Positions 34,182 to 47,139 of a stretch of DNA of 64,000 bases are shown one piece after another. The stretch's first letter is position 1. Each line of letters starts with the position of its first letter. Source of the stretch: Erythrophleum ivorense (lineage: Eukaryota > Streptophyta > Magnoliopsida > Fabales > Fabaceae); assembly GCA_026724425.1 (NCBI GenBank), contig JAIUCV010000399.1, positions 496,001 through 560,000 of the forward strand, in the 5' to 3' direction. The translations under genes and the position numbers were made by a program. The notes beneath the pieces are model-generated. The model saw only the letters and a program-made list of their open reading frames with translations, was not told the DNA's origin and made no database searches.

Positions 34182-37100
34182 TGTAATATTTGGTCCTCCA
34201 AAAACTAAATTAGAATCAATGAGTTATAAAAGGACTATCCTAGAATGAAATGATTGGAGGCAAAATAATTTTAGAATAATAATCTAGACATTTAGAAATA
34301 AAGATACAAAGCTAAAGATGCCTTGAAATCGGAGGCAGGATAGCTAAATAAAATTACTTGAAAAGATAGTGGCAATTTCATAATTTAGGCAACTTTTTTA
34401 AAAACTCGAAGGAGAGAGCTTTAAATGGTAAATTTGAGTTTCCCATGGTTTTCAAAGACCCCAAAAACCATAAGAACCTTAGAATGGTTAAAGCCCTTTC
34501 AGTGTATGATTTTGTTTGTCAGTTGACCCAAACTTTGATCAAATGATTTGGGATGGCTCTAAAGACCCATAAAATTGAAAATTTATGTTTTTAATAAATT
34601 GGAGGATCTAATTTTCATATGAAAAAAAATAGTTCTAAAAAGGGAGCTAAAATGAGCAAAAACAAGGAAAATGAAGTTGAAGGAAAAAATGGGAATTATG
34701 GAAGTTATTATAACTTAACCCCTTCCTTCTTAAATCTATCTAACAGGACCTAAACCCCTCAAAATAGAACCTAGACCATCTAAACCAGTAGCAGAGGTGC
34801 ACTAAGGAGAAGGGAGAGAAGAAGGAAAACAAACCAAGAAAAGGTATGAATTTTGGCTCTTTTTCATGCTTCTTACTTCACTAAGATGATTCTCCTCTTC
34901 AAGCTCTCTCTCCTTATGGTTTTAGTTTCCTAAGAGGAGGATTTTCATGCTAAACTTGTGAAGGAAGGAAAGGATTGAGGAAACCAAGCTTTGCACCAAA
35001 CTCTTCTCTTGAAAAGCTTTAGATGATGTATGAAACAAGGTGCAAAGTTAGCTTCTCCTTACCTTCTCTCTCCCTCTCATGTTTGGCCACCATAAGGCCT
35101 TTGAAGAATGAGAATGTTTTCGATGGTAACAAGGTAGAATCAATGGTTTTAGAGTGTGAGGAATTGAATTATACAATTAGATTCAAGAAAGGAGCATTGG
35201 GAGACAAGATATGGAAGTTAAGGTTTCAATTGCACCTTAAGAGTTTTAGAACTTTAAGAATATAACCTAAGCCATATTTAATCATGTCTAGACACTAGCG
35301 AAACCAAAAAATATAGGTATGTATCAAACTCCCAAGAAAAGCAAACAAAACTCCATAGAGCTTCCAATGAAGTTAAGGTTTAGCCAAGGGGTGGAATGGA
35401 TAGCTAGGGAGTGTTTCTTTGAGTCTTAATGAATTTAGAGACTTAGATATCATGAATAAATAATTATAGAAGCATTGGATTGAATTAGGAGCCTTAGAAT
35501 GAAAGTTGAAATTTTAAAGGCCTAAATGAGGTTGATAAAGAAAGTTGGTTCTAAACCCTTCCAACTAAGCATGTAATGATCCAAATGAGTTTCTGAGAAT
35601 TATAAGACTTGTAGAAAGCAAGAGTTTGGGGTTAAGAAAGCAAGAACTAAAGGTTGCCTCATAATGTACCTGAACTAGTCATAATTGGCACTTTGAATCC
35701 CAATGAGATTAAGTAAGAATCATGAAGCCTGGAGTGAGTTTTATGGGATTAATTTGTCTTGTGATTGTCATATGTAGCTCAAGGTAATCCAAATTCACTC
35801 AATTGTGAGTGCCAAGACAAAGAAAGTAATGGAAAAGGAAGCCAACGAGTAGGTTTGTGGTAGATTCAAGTTCTTAGAATCACAAGGTAGTTTTATCTCC
35901 CTTTCTTGCATACTTTTGAAACTTGATCGAGTTGAAGTGATTGTGTATTGTTACTTGATGCTTTCATGAGAAATGTTTCATTATGTTTTCATATGAGCTA
36001 TATGAGTACTATGTGTGTATAAAACACAATGAGATGGCTCCCAAATCTCCTAAGGAATAAAATTGAGTGCAGTAGCTCTTCATTGGCAACAAGTTGAGAA
36101 GAATTGAGCCTAGTAAGTTTATGATGAAGTCATGGCTAGAGAATGAATGAATTTTTATGACACATGATGCATTTGATTTACATAAGACATATGCATAGCA
36201 TCCTTGCACCACATGCATGGCATACACTCATGGCATTCTTGTTTGTATTGAATTAGTTGAGATTAGCTACTGAGATTTTCCCAAATCTCATCCTTATTCT
36301 TCCACTAACTATTTTCAAGTTCACCAAGCAAGGAAAAGGATATTGATAGAGCCTAGATGAGAGTTATTATGTATTAGGATGTTATTATCTATCATTTTTC
36401 ATTTGTATACTAACTATGGCATGGATAACACACTTGATGTATATTTATGACTACTTGATGTCTTATGATGTATAATATTATGTTCTAGAATGGAAATCTA
36501 TGGTATTAGCATGAGAATGTGCATGTATGGTGGTTTATGACAAGTTATAGGCCTTATGTAAGTGAATGGCATATGATAAGCCATGTTGCATGTGTGTATA
36601 ATTGAAAGCTAAAAGGGTCAGAATTTGATCTAGACATTTTCGTATGTTATGGAATGGTTAGAAAAGCCATTTATGATGAAAGAAACGTGCTCAAAGTGGA
36701 AAAAAACTAATTAAATCCTAAATGGTCCAAATTGGTACCAAATTGGTCTTAATTTTTCATAAACAACTCCTATGTCAAAAGTCACCTAAATGATCTACTT
36801 TAAGCCTAAGATTTAGCATGCATTTAGCCCCTCCTAAAGCTTTTGTCAAGCTAAGAAGCATAATCTTTGGAGTTATATAGAATATTTTACAAATTTTTTA
36901 AATTGTGCAGAAATTTCAATTAGGTCCTGGTACTATTCACACTGAACAATTATGATGTTTCGAGTTTTTCGAGGGTCAAATAAAGTCATACTCATGAAAT
37001 TTAACAAGCATTCTAGGGCCACTGAGTTTGCATAAAAAGAAGTTGTATAGAAGAAGTTATGAATTTTTGAAATTAAGGGTCTAATTATGTCTGAGTACTA

Positions 37101-37733
37101 TAGCAGCTATTAATATAAAAGGCTTTTCGTGGGCCAAATGAGCTCAAATGCTCTTCAACTTTTTATAGCACATAAAGTTCATCTCAAGCTTTCTATAGGC
37201 ATTAAGAGCACTTAATTTGGAGTTGTGTAACTCAAGATATGCAATTTCAAAGTTAAGGTCTGCTACATGCCTCTAATTCTAACATATATTATTGTTATAC
37301 TACATTTGACTTGGAAAATGAACTTAATTTAGATTGAAATTATTATAGCATGTAGTTCACATCCTAAATTTCCATAGACACCTCATTTCCATGATTTGGA
37401 ATTGTATAGCCTAAGTTATGAATTTTTGAAGTTAGTGCAAATTTTGTGTCTTCACTGTCATTTAGGTTCTAGCCACTTCTGGGATATTCCATGAGCTAAA
37501 CATGATGAAATGTTATGAACAAACTTGTTATGATGAAAATAAAATAATGAAGAAAAGAATCAAGTTTGGACCCTTATAGCTTAAAATGACTCGTAAATAG
37601 CCCAATTTTGGTGTTAAAAAGCCTATGTATGGATATGAACTTTGCTATTATCTTCATATATCAAAATCAATACCTTTTTTTATGCTAGCATTAAAGGGTG
37701 ACTATCATTGACTAACACTACATATATGTGGGA
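34182..37733 (+). mobile_element. Diverged family D-like LTR
   Basis: It starts TGTAATATTTGG and follows the family D plan: purine-rich leader with splice-donor-like AAGGTATGAA at 34841-34850, a CTCCTTATGGTTTTAG block, GAGATTAGCTACTGAGATT near 36256 (family GAGATGAGCTATTGGGATT), and a run of TTTGGA/AAGTTATGAATTTTTGAAGTT segments. It is clearly more diverged than the other copies and may be a separate subfamily. A clean 3' end is not seen: the sequence meets the family E LTR near 37734 at ATGTGGGATGTAACA. A frame at 35023-35265 (80 codons) has no recognisable domain and lies in the leader. Confidence 0.55.
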
Positions 37734-39464
37734 TGTAACAACCCTAACTACTAATTGTAAGTCTTTTCTAATTACCGATTTTTAGTGATATATTTTTTTT
37801 AACACAAACTCTAAATTTGAGTTTAATTACCTTTATCTATTTTAATTATTCTTTCACAATAAAATCTAATCTATAGCATAGCGGAATATGGAAATAATGA
37901 AAAAAAATTAAAATTACTACAAACTAGTTTAAGAGTTTCTTTCATAGGGTAGTGGGGTCATATAAGTACAGATCACATCATATCAGTGGGGATTTATCCT
38001 ATAACTACCCAAAAAGAAAATCTCCATATAACAAAAAGGACTAAAAAGGTCAGTCCCATATTTTCACCAAAAAGTCATATCATGATTAGTTCAAAGTCTC
38101 CATTCATGGAAACAGAGGAGGCATCCCTCCTATGGGGAAAGGAGGATTCTCCTCATTTATTGCCACGAATATAATGGGTACCGCACGAACTAATTCATCA
38201 CACATAAGAATCCTAATGTTATGGACGACAAAAGTCCACTTCCATACTGGAAACTGGATCCACTCTACCTAGAGTTCTAATGTTATTCTGTAGACAGGCA
38301 TCTAAGAAAAATATAAACCATAATAGAGTAAGAAATAATTTTCTCAGTAACATAGATAGAATTAATACAACATAATATCTATGAAGAAAAGTCAAGTAAT
38401 AATTTTTAACAAACAACAAGTAGCATGAATGGAAGGCTTACGAAGAAAATCAATTTACCAAATAGTGTACCTTTTAGCAATATTTAACATAAATACGAAA
38501 TAATAAAGTGAACATACATACTGCGTATAAAAATAGAATACGGATAAAATACCATGATTATCTCAACAGAATTAATAATTAAGAAATTGCAAGATATCAT
38601 AAGGTTTCCATATGCATAGAATATAAAGAATATAACAAACAATATTTATTCCCTCTTGACTATTAGGCCCTGGAGACCGCCAAAACTTAATACCCAGATC
38701 ATGTTGCACTGGCTTTGGAAAGCTCAAGCCAACTCATGTTGTATTGCCATGACATAACAGGCTTAACCTTGCTTTCTTTATTGAGGCATCTCTCAGTGGG
38801 TATCCAAGGAAAGTCAAATAATAATATAATAATATGTCATCCAAGCCATCATTTGATCAAAACATAATAGGTATATTTGGAAAAGAACTACCTTGCACAA
38901 CTTTGTGTGTAATTAAATAAACTTGATAGTGTAACGGCGTACTGGAGTTTGAAAAAATTATATTTAAATATTAAAAATTATCTTTTCACTTTTCTAACTC
39001 CAGATTTGTCCTGGAGTCCATCTGGTGTCCAAAACAGTTCGTAAATCAAGGTCCATCGTCATGGTATATAATAAAGTCCAATTAGCCATAAAAGGCTCAT
39101 TTAGGTATACGGAAAGCTTAATAAAACCTAATAAGTCCAAAATAGGTCTAAAATATCCGAATGACCCTCATCGATCCTAATTAGTAATTTAGATATTTTT
39201 AAGTGTCTTTATTAATTAAAATTGGACATTCAGCACAATAGCAGCTATCAATATAAGCCTATTCTACCATATTATATATATAATAGCTAGTCTTTTCCAA
39301 ATAACCAATACTTATAAAATCAGACAGTAAACAACATATTATCCATGTCAAGAAATCAGATAGTATATCAGCACAGAAAATAGCGAATTCTTGACATAAT
39401 GCTATGTAAATTTCTAACTATCACAAATGGGCTCCAAAATTCACAAAATAAATATTAGTAAATC
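37734..39464 (-). mobile_element. Family E chromovirus LTR, left part
   Basis: Starts TGTAACAACCCTAAC. It is the sense 3' end of an LTR whose other end is at 60943; the two parts are separated by the complete chromovirus at 39465-58795. It contains an internal block at 38660-38830 (CTCAGTGGGTATCCAAGG, GGCCCTGGAGACCGCC) that occupies the place of the conserved leader block of family A but differs in sequence. No genes. The frames at 37986-38174 and 38219-38419 are unsupported. Confidence 0.7.
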
Positions 39465-42234
39465 TGTAATGACCCTAACTTCTAATCATGGTAATTAAGC
39501 TTAAACATGCAGTTAATAATCATAAATCAAGGTCTAGCACCGTTTAAATTAATCAATTTAGGAAAAAGTGAGGAAATTTGAACCTTAATGTTATTAGAGT
39601 CATTAACCAAATATTTACAAGCATTTATGTACATAAGAGAAACAAATCCCAATTAAAAGTCTTTAAATCTATTGCCCATTAATTTTCAACTCTAAAAAAT
39701 CTCCTACCAATGTTTCCAAGTCATCCTTGATGTTGCTATAAGAAAAACTAAGGTTTCTAGGTTATTATGAGGAATTAAGTGCCTTTGCCATGGCTAAATA
39801 CCCTTGGCGCCGTAGCCAACTACTCTGTGGACCACCTGACACATTTTAACAAAATTCATCATGGCTAACTATCCATTTCACTGCGGCAAATTACGCTCTA
39901 GATGACTTCCAGTTTAGCCTCTCACATTTCGTCATAACTAACTTCACGTTTTGCCGTGGCCAATTCCTCTTTGTTTCCTTCCCTGGGCAACTTTGTCACT
40001 TTTGGCCGCGGCTAATTCTATTTTGGCCATGGCCAATTCCCCTCTATTCCTATAACTCTTAAATTTCATCCCATACACTCTAACTCTCCCTGTAATGGCA
40101 CTCTAGGACCACTCTCCCTCAATTTGTGAGACTCTAATGGTATTTATTTTACTTAATTCACTCAACTAATCTATCATTACTAGTACAAGAGTTAAGTGTT
40201 GATTCAAACTCATTCATCTATCCTATAATTGTAATTTCATGAATTAATGTCAGCAAGGATTATAAACTACCAGCAATTGTCATTTAAATACATATACCAT
40301 TAAAGGTTTCATGCATCACTAGCTTAAGTTAACACGTAATATATCATGTGATTACATTTCCAAAAAGTAAACCATATCATAGGATCTACAAAGTTCTACG
40401 TCAGATGTTATAAAGTCATATATCAAATATCCATTTAATATGAGGCCTAACTCCTCAATAGATACAATCTATGTTATCAAAGTACAAACTCTTACACTTG
40501 GTAACATGATTACATAATGATGCTATATCTACTCTACTCAGATCAGCCCAAGTGTAGCCTCCCCCACACATGATTGGAGCTCATGGATTTTCATCCACTT
40601 GCTTCCCCTTATCCTCAAAGGGCCTTCACCTGAAATAGTTAGCCCATGAAACGAGGTGAGATGCAAATCTCAGTAATCGAGATAATTTCCATTTATATAA
40701 TTCAATTTAATTAACATATACGCTTGAATCAAAATGAGCATCAGAATTATATCAGTCATATCAGGAAATGAAATGATTAGGCTATTGTAATTACCATCCC
40801 ATACTAGCAATCACATTTCCACATGTTAAAGGCCAATAACACAGGGAGTGGCCCATCCACGACACCCACTCCCCAATGAGCACAACCAGGGCTTAATGCA
40901 TTGGGGATCTGATCATAACTTGGTACCTGATCGAAGACATGCACGGGTGGTAGTCGCGCCACAGTTCCACCATGGACTCACAAGGTCCAAACACAATATA
41001 ATAGATAGCCAACCAATTCATTTACTATTTCAAATCATTCACATGCAGTAAATATAAAATTAAAGCAGATATATGCATGGAATTAATATAATCCCCGGTT
41101 ACCTCACTTGTAGCCAATTTGGGAAGCTAACAGCAGTACCAAAATCCTCCTTAATCACAACATCAGAAAATTACCACTCTAAGTTAGTGCATTACCATCC
41201 CCATTCATCAATTATGGCAAAAACCCAATAATCAAAGAATTAATCCATCAATACTTTCCTAAGGGACACTTACCCAACCACTAAGAGATTTAATTTCGGA
41301 TTTTGCCTTCCCTAGACCAAAAACTTCAAAATATCACCTTAGATTATGGATATTTTTGCATAGAAATAGAGCCCATATCATAAGTCAGCTAATGGGGTCT
41401 CTAACTAGCAAAGAAAGCATCAAAATGAGAAGTTTATACTTACCTAACAACACCTTTAGCCTTAACCTACGAAATTTCAACATGAAGAAACCATATAACA
41501 AGTTTCATATTTTTGAGTGTGGTGAAGGTGCTCCAAATGAGAAGCCAATCGTGTCAAATTGAAGAGAAAGAGAAAATGATTAACTTATATAACACTCACC
41601 TTTGCTGATTTTGACTCTAGAAGTGAGAAATGGTGAAAATGTGTTAAGAATCCTAGCCTTTCTCCAAGACCTCCGAATTTTACTTTGCCTCTTGTGTTTT
41701 TTCTGCAGAATAGGGAGGAGGCTGAGTGTATTTAGGGGGTCCTAAATGGGTTATGAGTTGACCCAAAGGCCCAAATTCACATGGGTTCATATTTTATGCT
41801 TGTTGGGTTAGATTTCATGAGTTGGGCTGCAAAAATTTGATTGGGTTAGGCCAAATTCTAAGAGTCAATCCAATTTAGGTTTGCATAATGTGTGTTATGC
41901 CAACTATAAAGGCTCATGTAAATTAGGTCTCCGGCCTCTATCTCATTAAATCAGACAGGGTCATTGCTAGTTGATCTTTGTTGGCCCAAGTCTCATAATA
42001 AGGAGTTGGGTCTACAACTAAAATCATTGGACCTCCATTAATCCTTAACTATGGCCTACTTAATTTAATTTAGGCTTAAATGAAGTTTCTAACCTAATTA
42101 AATCTCAAACCCATATTAATAGTTTATTTTCCTATAAATTCTCCTTCCTATAGCTTGCCCAATTACCCCATAATAATTATTCATAATTAACCCAAATCCA
42201 TGATTAACACCTTAATTAATTTTGTGGTGTTACA
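39465..42234 (-). repeat. 3' LTR of the family A chromovirus
   Basis: 2770 bp, left end TGTAATGACCCTAACTTC, right end TTTGTGGTGTTACA. It carries the degenerate CCGCGG array at about 39790-40050, and the conserved leader block at 40820-41000. It pairs with the split 5' LTR at 53004-58795. Sense start is at 42234. Confidence 0.93.
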
Positions 42235-42249
42235 TTCTCCCTTCCTTTT
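42235..42249 (-). promoter_or_regulatory. Polypurine tract
   Basis: AAAAGGAAGGGAGAA on the minus strand lies directly next to the sense start of the 3' LTR, the standard position of the plus-strand primer site of LTR retrotransposons. Confidence 0.85.
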
Positions 42250-43598
42250 AGAAATTTTGTTCTCAAAATTAGACATACCTGACTTAAATAATGTAGGATA
42301 ATCCTTCCTCATTGCCTCCTCTATCTCCCAAGTTGCTTCATCCGGAGTAAGTCCCTTCCATACCACCTTTACTAGGAGGATGTCCTTATTATACAGCTGT
42401 TTGACTTTTGAGTCCACAATTCTTTGTGTCTTAACCACAAAAGACAAATCATCTTGCAGATGTAAACTCTCATGCTCAATAACATGTGAAGGGTCAGGGT
42501 CATACTTTTTCAGTTAGGAAACATGAAACACATCATGTAAGCTGCCTAGGTTTAGAGGTAAAGCAACTCTATAGGCCATAGGTCCTATCCTTTCAAAGAT
42601 TTGGAAAGGACTATGATAACAAGGACTGAGCTTTCTTGTCCTGATAGACCATCCTACACCCGTCACTAGAGTAGCCTTAAGGAACACATAGTCTCCTACC
42701 TCAAATTCTAAGGGTCTCCTTCTCTTATCCACATAACTCTTTTGCCTACTTTGGGCAACCAATAACTTCTTCCTGATGAGTTCAATTTGGTAGGTGGTTT
42801 GGCCCACTATGTCCGATCCTAAGAGACTCCTCTCACTGAGCTCTACCCAACATAAGGGAGACCTATACTTTCTCCCGTAAAGTGCCTCAAATAATGCCAT
42901 ATGGATACTGGAATGGTGACTATTATTGTAAGCAAACTCAACTAAAGGAAAGTACACATCCCAATTCTCCTTTAATTCTAACACACTGGCTCTAAGCATG
43001 TCCTCAAGGGTTTAAATAGTCTTCTCAGTCTATCCATCAAACTGAGGATGATAGGTAGTGCTAAAGTTAAAACTAATGCCTAAAGCTTCTTGTAGGGATC
43101 GCCAAATTTTTGATATGAATCTTAAGTCTCTATCTGACACAATGCTATTGGGGACACCATGTAATCTCACAATCTCACGAACATACAAATTGGGCTAGTC
43201 TATCTAGAGGATAAATGGCTCTAATAGGTAAAAAGTGGGCAGACTTCGTCAATTTATCCACAATCACCCAAATAGCATCATAACCCGAGGATGTTCTAGG
43301 CAAACCTATCACAAAATCCATGGATATGCTATCCCATTTTCATTCTGGAATCTCTAAAGGGTGTAACAGACCTGCAAGTCTTTGATGTTCAATCTTAACC
43401 TTTTGACAAACTAGACATCTAGTAACAAACTCCGCTATGTCCAACTTCATCTCAGGCCACCAAAAACTCTTCTTCAGATCTCTATACATCTTAATAGTGC
43501 CCCAATGAACGGTGTACCTACTCTTATGAGCTTCCGACAACACTATATTCCTCAACTCTTCATCTTTGAGAATGGACACTCTACCCTGGTACCTCACC
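42250..43598 (-). pseudogene. pol: Chromovirus integrase with chromodomain
   Basis: Integrase of a chromovirus in pieces. 43340-43600: zinc-binding HHCC region (HKSRYTVHWGTIKMYRDL, then CLVCQKVKIEHQ). 43000-43340: catalytic core in broken frames, with acidic positions recognisable in SMDFVIGLP and SDRDLRF and, after a stop, the ML-containing segment. 42514-42999: end of core (FPLVEFAYNNSHHSS) and the GPY/F module (IGPMAYRVALP, LHDVFHVS). 42270-42447: chromodomain (KVVWKGLTPDEATWEIEEAM), which in this lineage directs integration to heterochromatin. Stops separate the blocks. The upstream end is interrupted by the family B LTR at 43604. Confidence 0.93.
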
Positions 43599-43603
43599 AA
43601 GTC

Positions 43604-46600
43604 TGTAACATCCGATTTTCTAAAAATCTAAGAAAACGTAAGGAAACGCGAGAAATGTAACATATGGTTTCTCCGTCAACGTATGAAATTCATCGGATAT
43701 AAAAGGAAGTCCCCCAAATAGAGTAAATTGAGGTCCAATAAAATTAGAATAATATTCTATACCACAAATAATGATGAGTCAAGGCCAGAGATGCCCTAAA
43801 ATTGAGGGCAAAATAGATGAAAAAAGAAAAGATCAAAAAAAGGTCCCAAAGAGTCTCCGAAGTCAAGTATGAAGAAGTTAGGGACTAAAATGCAAAGAAA
43901 AGTTGTATGCTTGGCAAAATGTATAAATTGCCCGAAAGTTCAGGGAACCCTAGTTTCACCCTCTATTTGTGGCTTTAAGCACGAATATAAAAAAATCAGG
44001 TAAGAATCTCAAAAATCTGTGACCCACGGTTAAACTCAGTTTGATGAGACAGGTCCAATGATGCCAAGTTGTCTGGATGGCCAGGTGGGATCCAGTCAGG
44101 GATCTAGTTATCTCGATCAATAGCCATAAGCAAAATAGAAAAAGGAAGTTGTAACAACTATAGAAATAAAAATAGCTAAAGGGCTAAGAAACCCTGAAGG
44201 AGTTTCAAGGACAGAATTGCAGTAAATGAAAATTTTATTACACAATCATAATATATAATGGTGAAAATTACACTTATAGATCCGGGTGTCCGATTGATAT
44301 CGAAATTTATGAGGATTGCGGTTAAGGGCCCCTGAACCATGTTTGAAACTCAGTATGGCTAGAAAGTAGAAGAAATAATATTCATAAATTTTAAAAGGTC
44401 TAAAGGCATGTATTGTACCGTAAAATCTTAATCAGGCCTGGATACTGATTGTTAGACTACTCTAAGGCCTAATAGCTAATTCTAAAGGTCCAAAAGAGAA
44501 GAGAAGATATAATTAGGGTTTTAGAGAAGACGAAACCCAAATATAAATATAAAATAAAAGGGAAAGAAGAAAATGATTTTAGTTATTTTAAAGAATTAAC
44601 CATGGTTAAGTTAGAAACTAACTATGGTTGAGTTAAAAGTTGACCATGGTTAAGTTTAGAAATTAACCATGGTTACTATTTATAACTTAAGGGCTAAGAA
44701 AAGGTATTCAAGTGTGTGGCCAAGAATTTTTGGAAGAAGATATTTAGTTATGAAATTAGAAAATCAAAAGAAAAAGGAATAGAAGGTTAAGATTTGATCT
44801 TGAAAAGGTTGATCCAATGGTCCAAATTTAGTATGACCATTTAACTTCATCGAAATTAATCTCCTTCACCTCCATTCCACCATTTTCAGGCCACACGCAA
44901 GGGAGGAGGAGAGAAAAACGTGAAGAGAGAGAGGGAGGGAGAAAAAGTGGAAGAAGAAGTGAAACTAAGCAAAACTACCACCATTCTTGACCAAATTTCT
45001 TCTTCTTCTCCATCCTCCAACCATTTCCTCCAAAGGGCAGCTGCATATTCATCTTTTCTTCAAGGTGAAATGTTGCTCTAAGTGGGAAGAGAAAGGATTT
45101 TAGTGTAAGAAAAGAAAAGGAAGCAAGGATTAAGTTTAAAGAGTAAGTTTTCTCCATCTTATACTTGCAAATCACATGCTTTAAGCTAGTTTTGTTAAAC
45201 CCTAGCTATGAGTTATTTTTGGACAGCATATGAATCATTAGAAATGGATTTTATATGTTGAATATGAAGGCCTTAAAATGAAGTTTATATGTTGAACATG
45301 AAGGCCATATGAGCTTAGTTATTGTTGTTATGTGCTAGGACTTTAAAAAACACAAACATTGTAATTTTTGGGAAAATAGAAATCATGGGGAGATGCTGTC
45401 CGAATTTTCCAAACATTTTTATGGTGTTTTCTTGATGTCTTAGAGTCATGTATACCAAATTTCAAGTCCTAAAACATAAAGGAAAAGGCTATGGAATTTT
45501 TAGAACCAAAGAAATGCACTTTTGAGCCTAAAACGGAGTTAGATTATGTGATGACCAAAACATGATGTTGGGGCTAGAATTTGATGATGTTATCCATTCC
45601 AATGGATTGAAAAGGGTGTTTTTAGCTAGGAATACCTATGGGAAGCCCCCAAAACCCAAGGGATAAAATTCCTAAATTTTGGCCAAGAAATGCATACTAT
45701 TCGGCCATAGTGAATGGGAAAGGAAGGAGTTAGATTTTTCCAATTTCAATGGTCCCATTAAGTTTAAAAAGGTCATCCTACTTTAGAATTTAAGGTTTAT
45801 GTGTTGATTGTAATGAATTATCATTATGATTATAGGGTTTGATGTTATTTTAGGAACTCCAAAAGCAAGTAAACCGAGTCCCAAGGATTGAGGAGTAAAG
45901 TTTGCTAAGGTAGTAGTTTTCCTCTCTCTTTCCTTAAGCTTGTATGTTTGTATAATGATGAGTGTTATGCGATATCAAGTTGTCATTTATGCTATAAGAT
46001 GAGACATGTATACTTAGATTGTGCTTGGCCTTGTATGAAATTCCTTGTATTGCTATGCGATATATGGCATCTTGACTAGCATTATGTTATGTACTTACAT
46101 GCTTGCTTGTGAATGAGATTAGTTTACTACTACTGAGATTTCATAATCTCACCCCAAATATAACCCATGCTAGGTCCAAGTTCAAGCAAAGAAAGAGCAA
46201 AGAATGTAGAGACATAAATCGAGGACCTTACTTTTATGCACCACATTTTGTCATGTAATTAAATATTTTAGATTACTACGTGTATGAGTTATATTATGAC
46301 ACTGTAAGGTACTTAGGTATGAAATGGAAAATCATGTATATACCTAACCCTAAAGTAAAAAGAGTATGACTAGCGTGCCTAAGATGCAAGAATGCCTGTG
46401 CTTATATAAAGGTAAAATAATAACAATAATAATATGACCGATGAGGGGTAAAACTGTCCAATTTATTGTAGTGGCAACTTTATATGAATTTATATATGCT
46501 CCGCTAAGTAATTATTTTCCCCATGTAAAGGGCTTAGAGAGCTTAAAGTAGAGCCCTGAATTAACCTCATATGATTTTTCTATAATTAAGTATGTATTTT

Positions 46601-46760
46601 CAAAGTTAGATAAGAATTTGGAAATGACCAAATGAATAGTAAAATTGTATGAAGAAGTTTTAAAATGAAAAATTTTTATCAGTTCAGGTTTCTGTTGACT
46701 CCTTTAAGTTTTATATGAGGTAATTGTAGTAGGAAAAGTGTTATAAAATAAGGTATGACA
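43604..46760. mobile_element. Family B solo LTR in integrase
   Basis: The left end is TGTAACATCCGATTTTC and the right end AAGGTATGACA. AAGTC precedes it (43599-43603) and AAGCC follows it (46761-46765), a TSD with one difference. The chromovirus pol reads from SKDGFV on the right to VRYQGRVS on the left once it is removed. It is 3157 bp and matches the reverse complement of 18212-21340 over its length. It contains a four-unit, 22-base palindrome array at 44598-44674 and a purine-rich GAGAGAGAGGGAGGGAG stretch near 44925. No gag-pol, so a solo LTR. Confidence 0.93.
44598..44674. repeat. Four-unit 22-base repeat centred on ACCATGGT
   Basis: AACCATGGTT at 44598, AACTATGGTT at 44620, GACCATGGTT at 44642 and AACCATGGTT at 44665, that is, steps of 22, 22 and 23 bases. 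The spacers are similar (AAGTTAGAAACT, GAGTTAAAAGTT, AAGTTTAGAAATT), so this is a true short tandem repeat with a 10-base palindrome in each unit. It is also present in the other family B LTR. Confidence 0.88.
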
Positions 46761-46765
46761 AAGCC

Positions 46766-47139
46766 ATCTTTTGATAGGTCAAAATATTTGACCTCACCAC
46801 TCCTTAATTGCTCTTTAATTCTTTCCCAGTATTCATCTAGCTCTTGGGCCTCTTTAATCCTCTTCCTAAGGTCATTTTCTATCCTCAATTCCCCCAAAAG
46901 AAGGCTTCTAGAATGTACTGAAATGGATAAGTTCAAATCTCTCAATTCCTTAATCAACTTTTGCTCCCTAAGCATCATCATTGCCATATGAATAGATTTC
47001 CTACTCAAGGTATCGACGACCACATTCACCTTCCCTGGATGATACTTTAAGGAAAAATCATAGTCCTTAAGGAATTCCATCCACCTTCTTTGCCTCATGT
47101 TCAACTCCTTTTGGTCAAACAGATACTTCAAACTCTTGT
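46766..47139 (-). pseudogene. pol: Chromovirus RNase H end and integrase start
   Basis: The frame 46679-47131 encodes the end of RNase H (SLKYLFDQKELNMRQRRWMEF, LKYHPGKVNVVVDTLSRKS, with the last catalytic aspartate in VVDTLSR) and the linker to integrase (ELRDLNLSISV, ENDLRKRIKEAQ, VKYFDLSKDGFV). Its last 20 or so residues are from the B LTR to the left. It is cut on both sides by solo LTRs (43604-46760 and 47140-49929). Confidence 0.92.

Noticed and set aside
35023..35265. 80-codon frame in the D-like LTR
   Set aside because: Not conserved in other D copies and without a domain; leader sequence.
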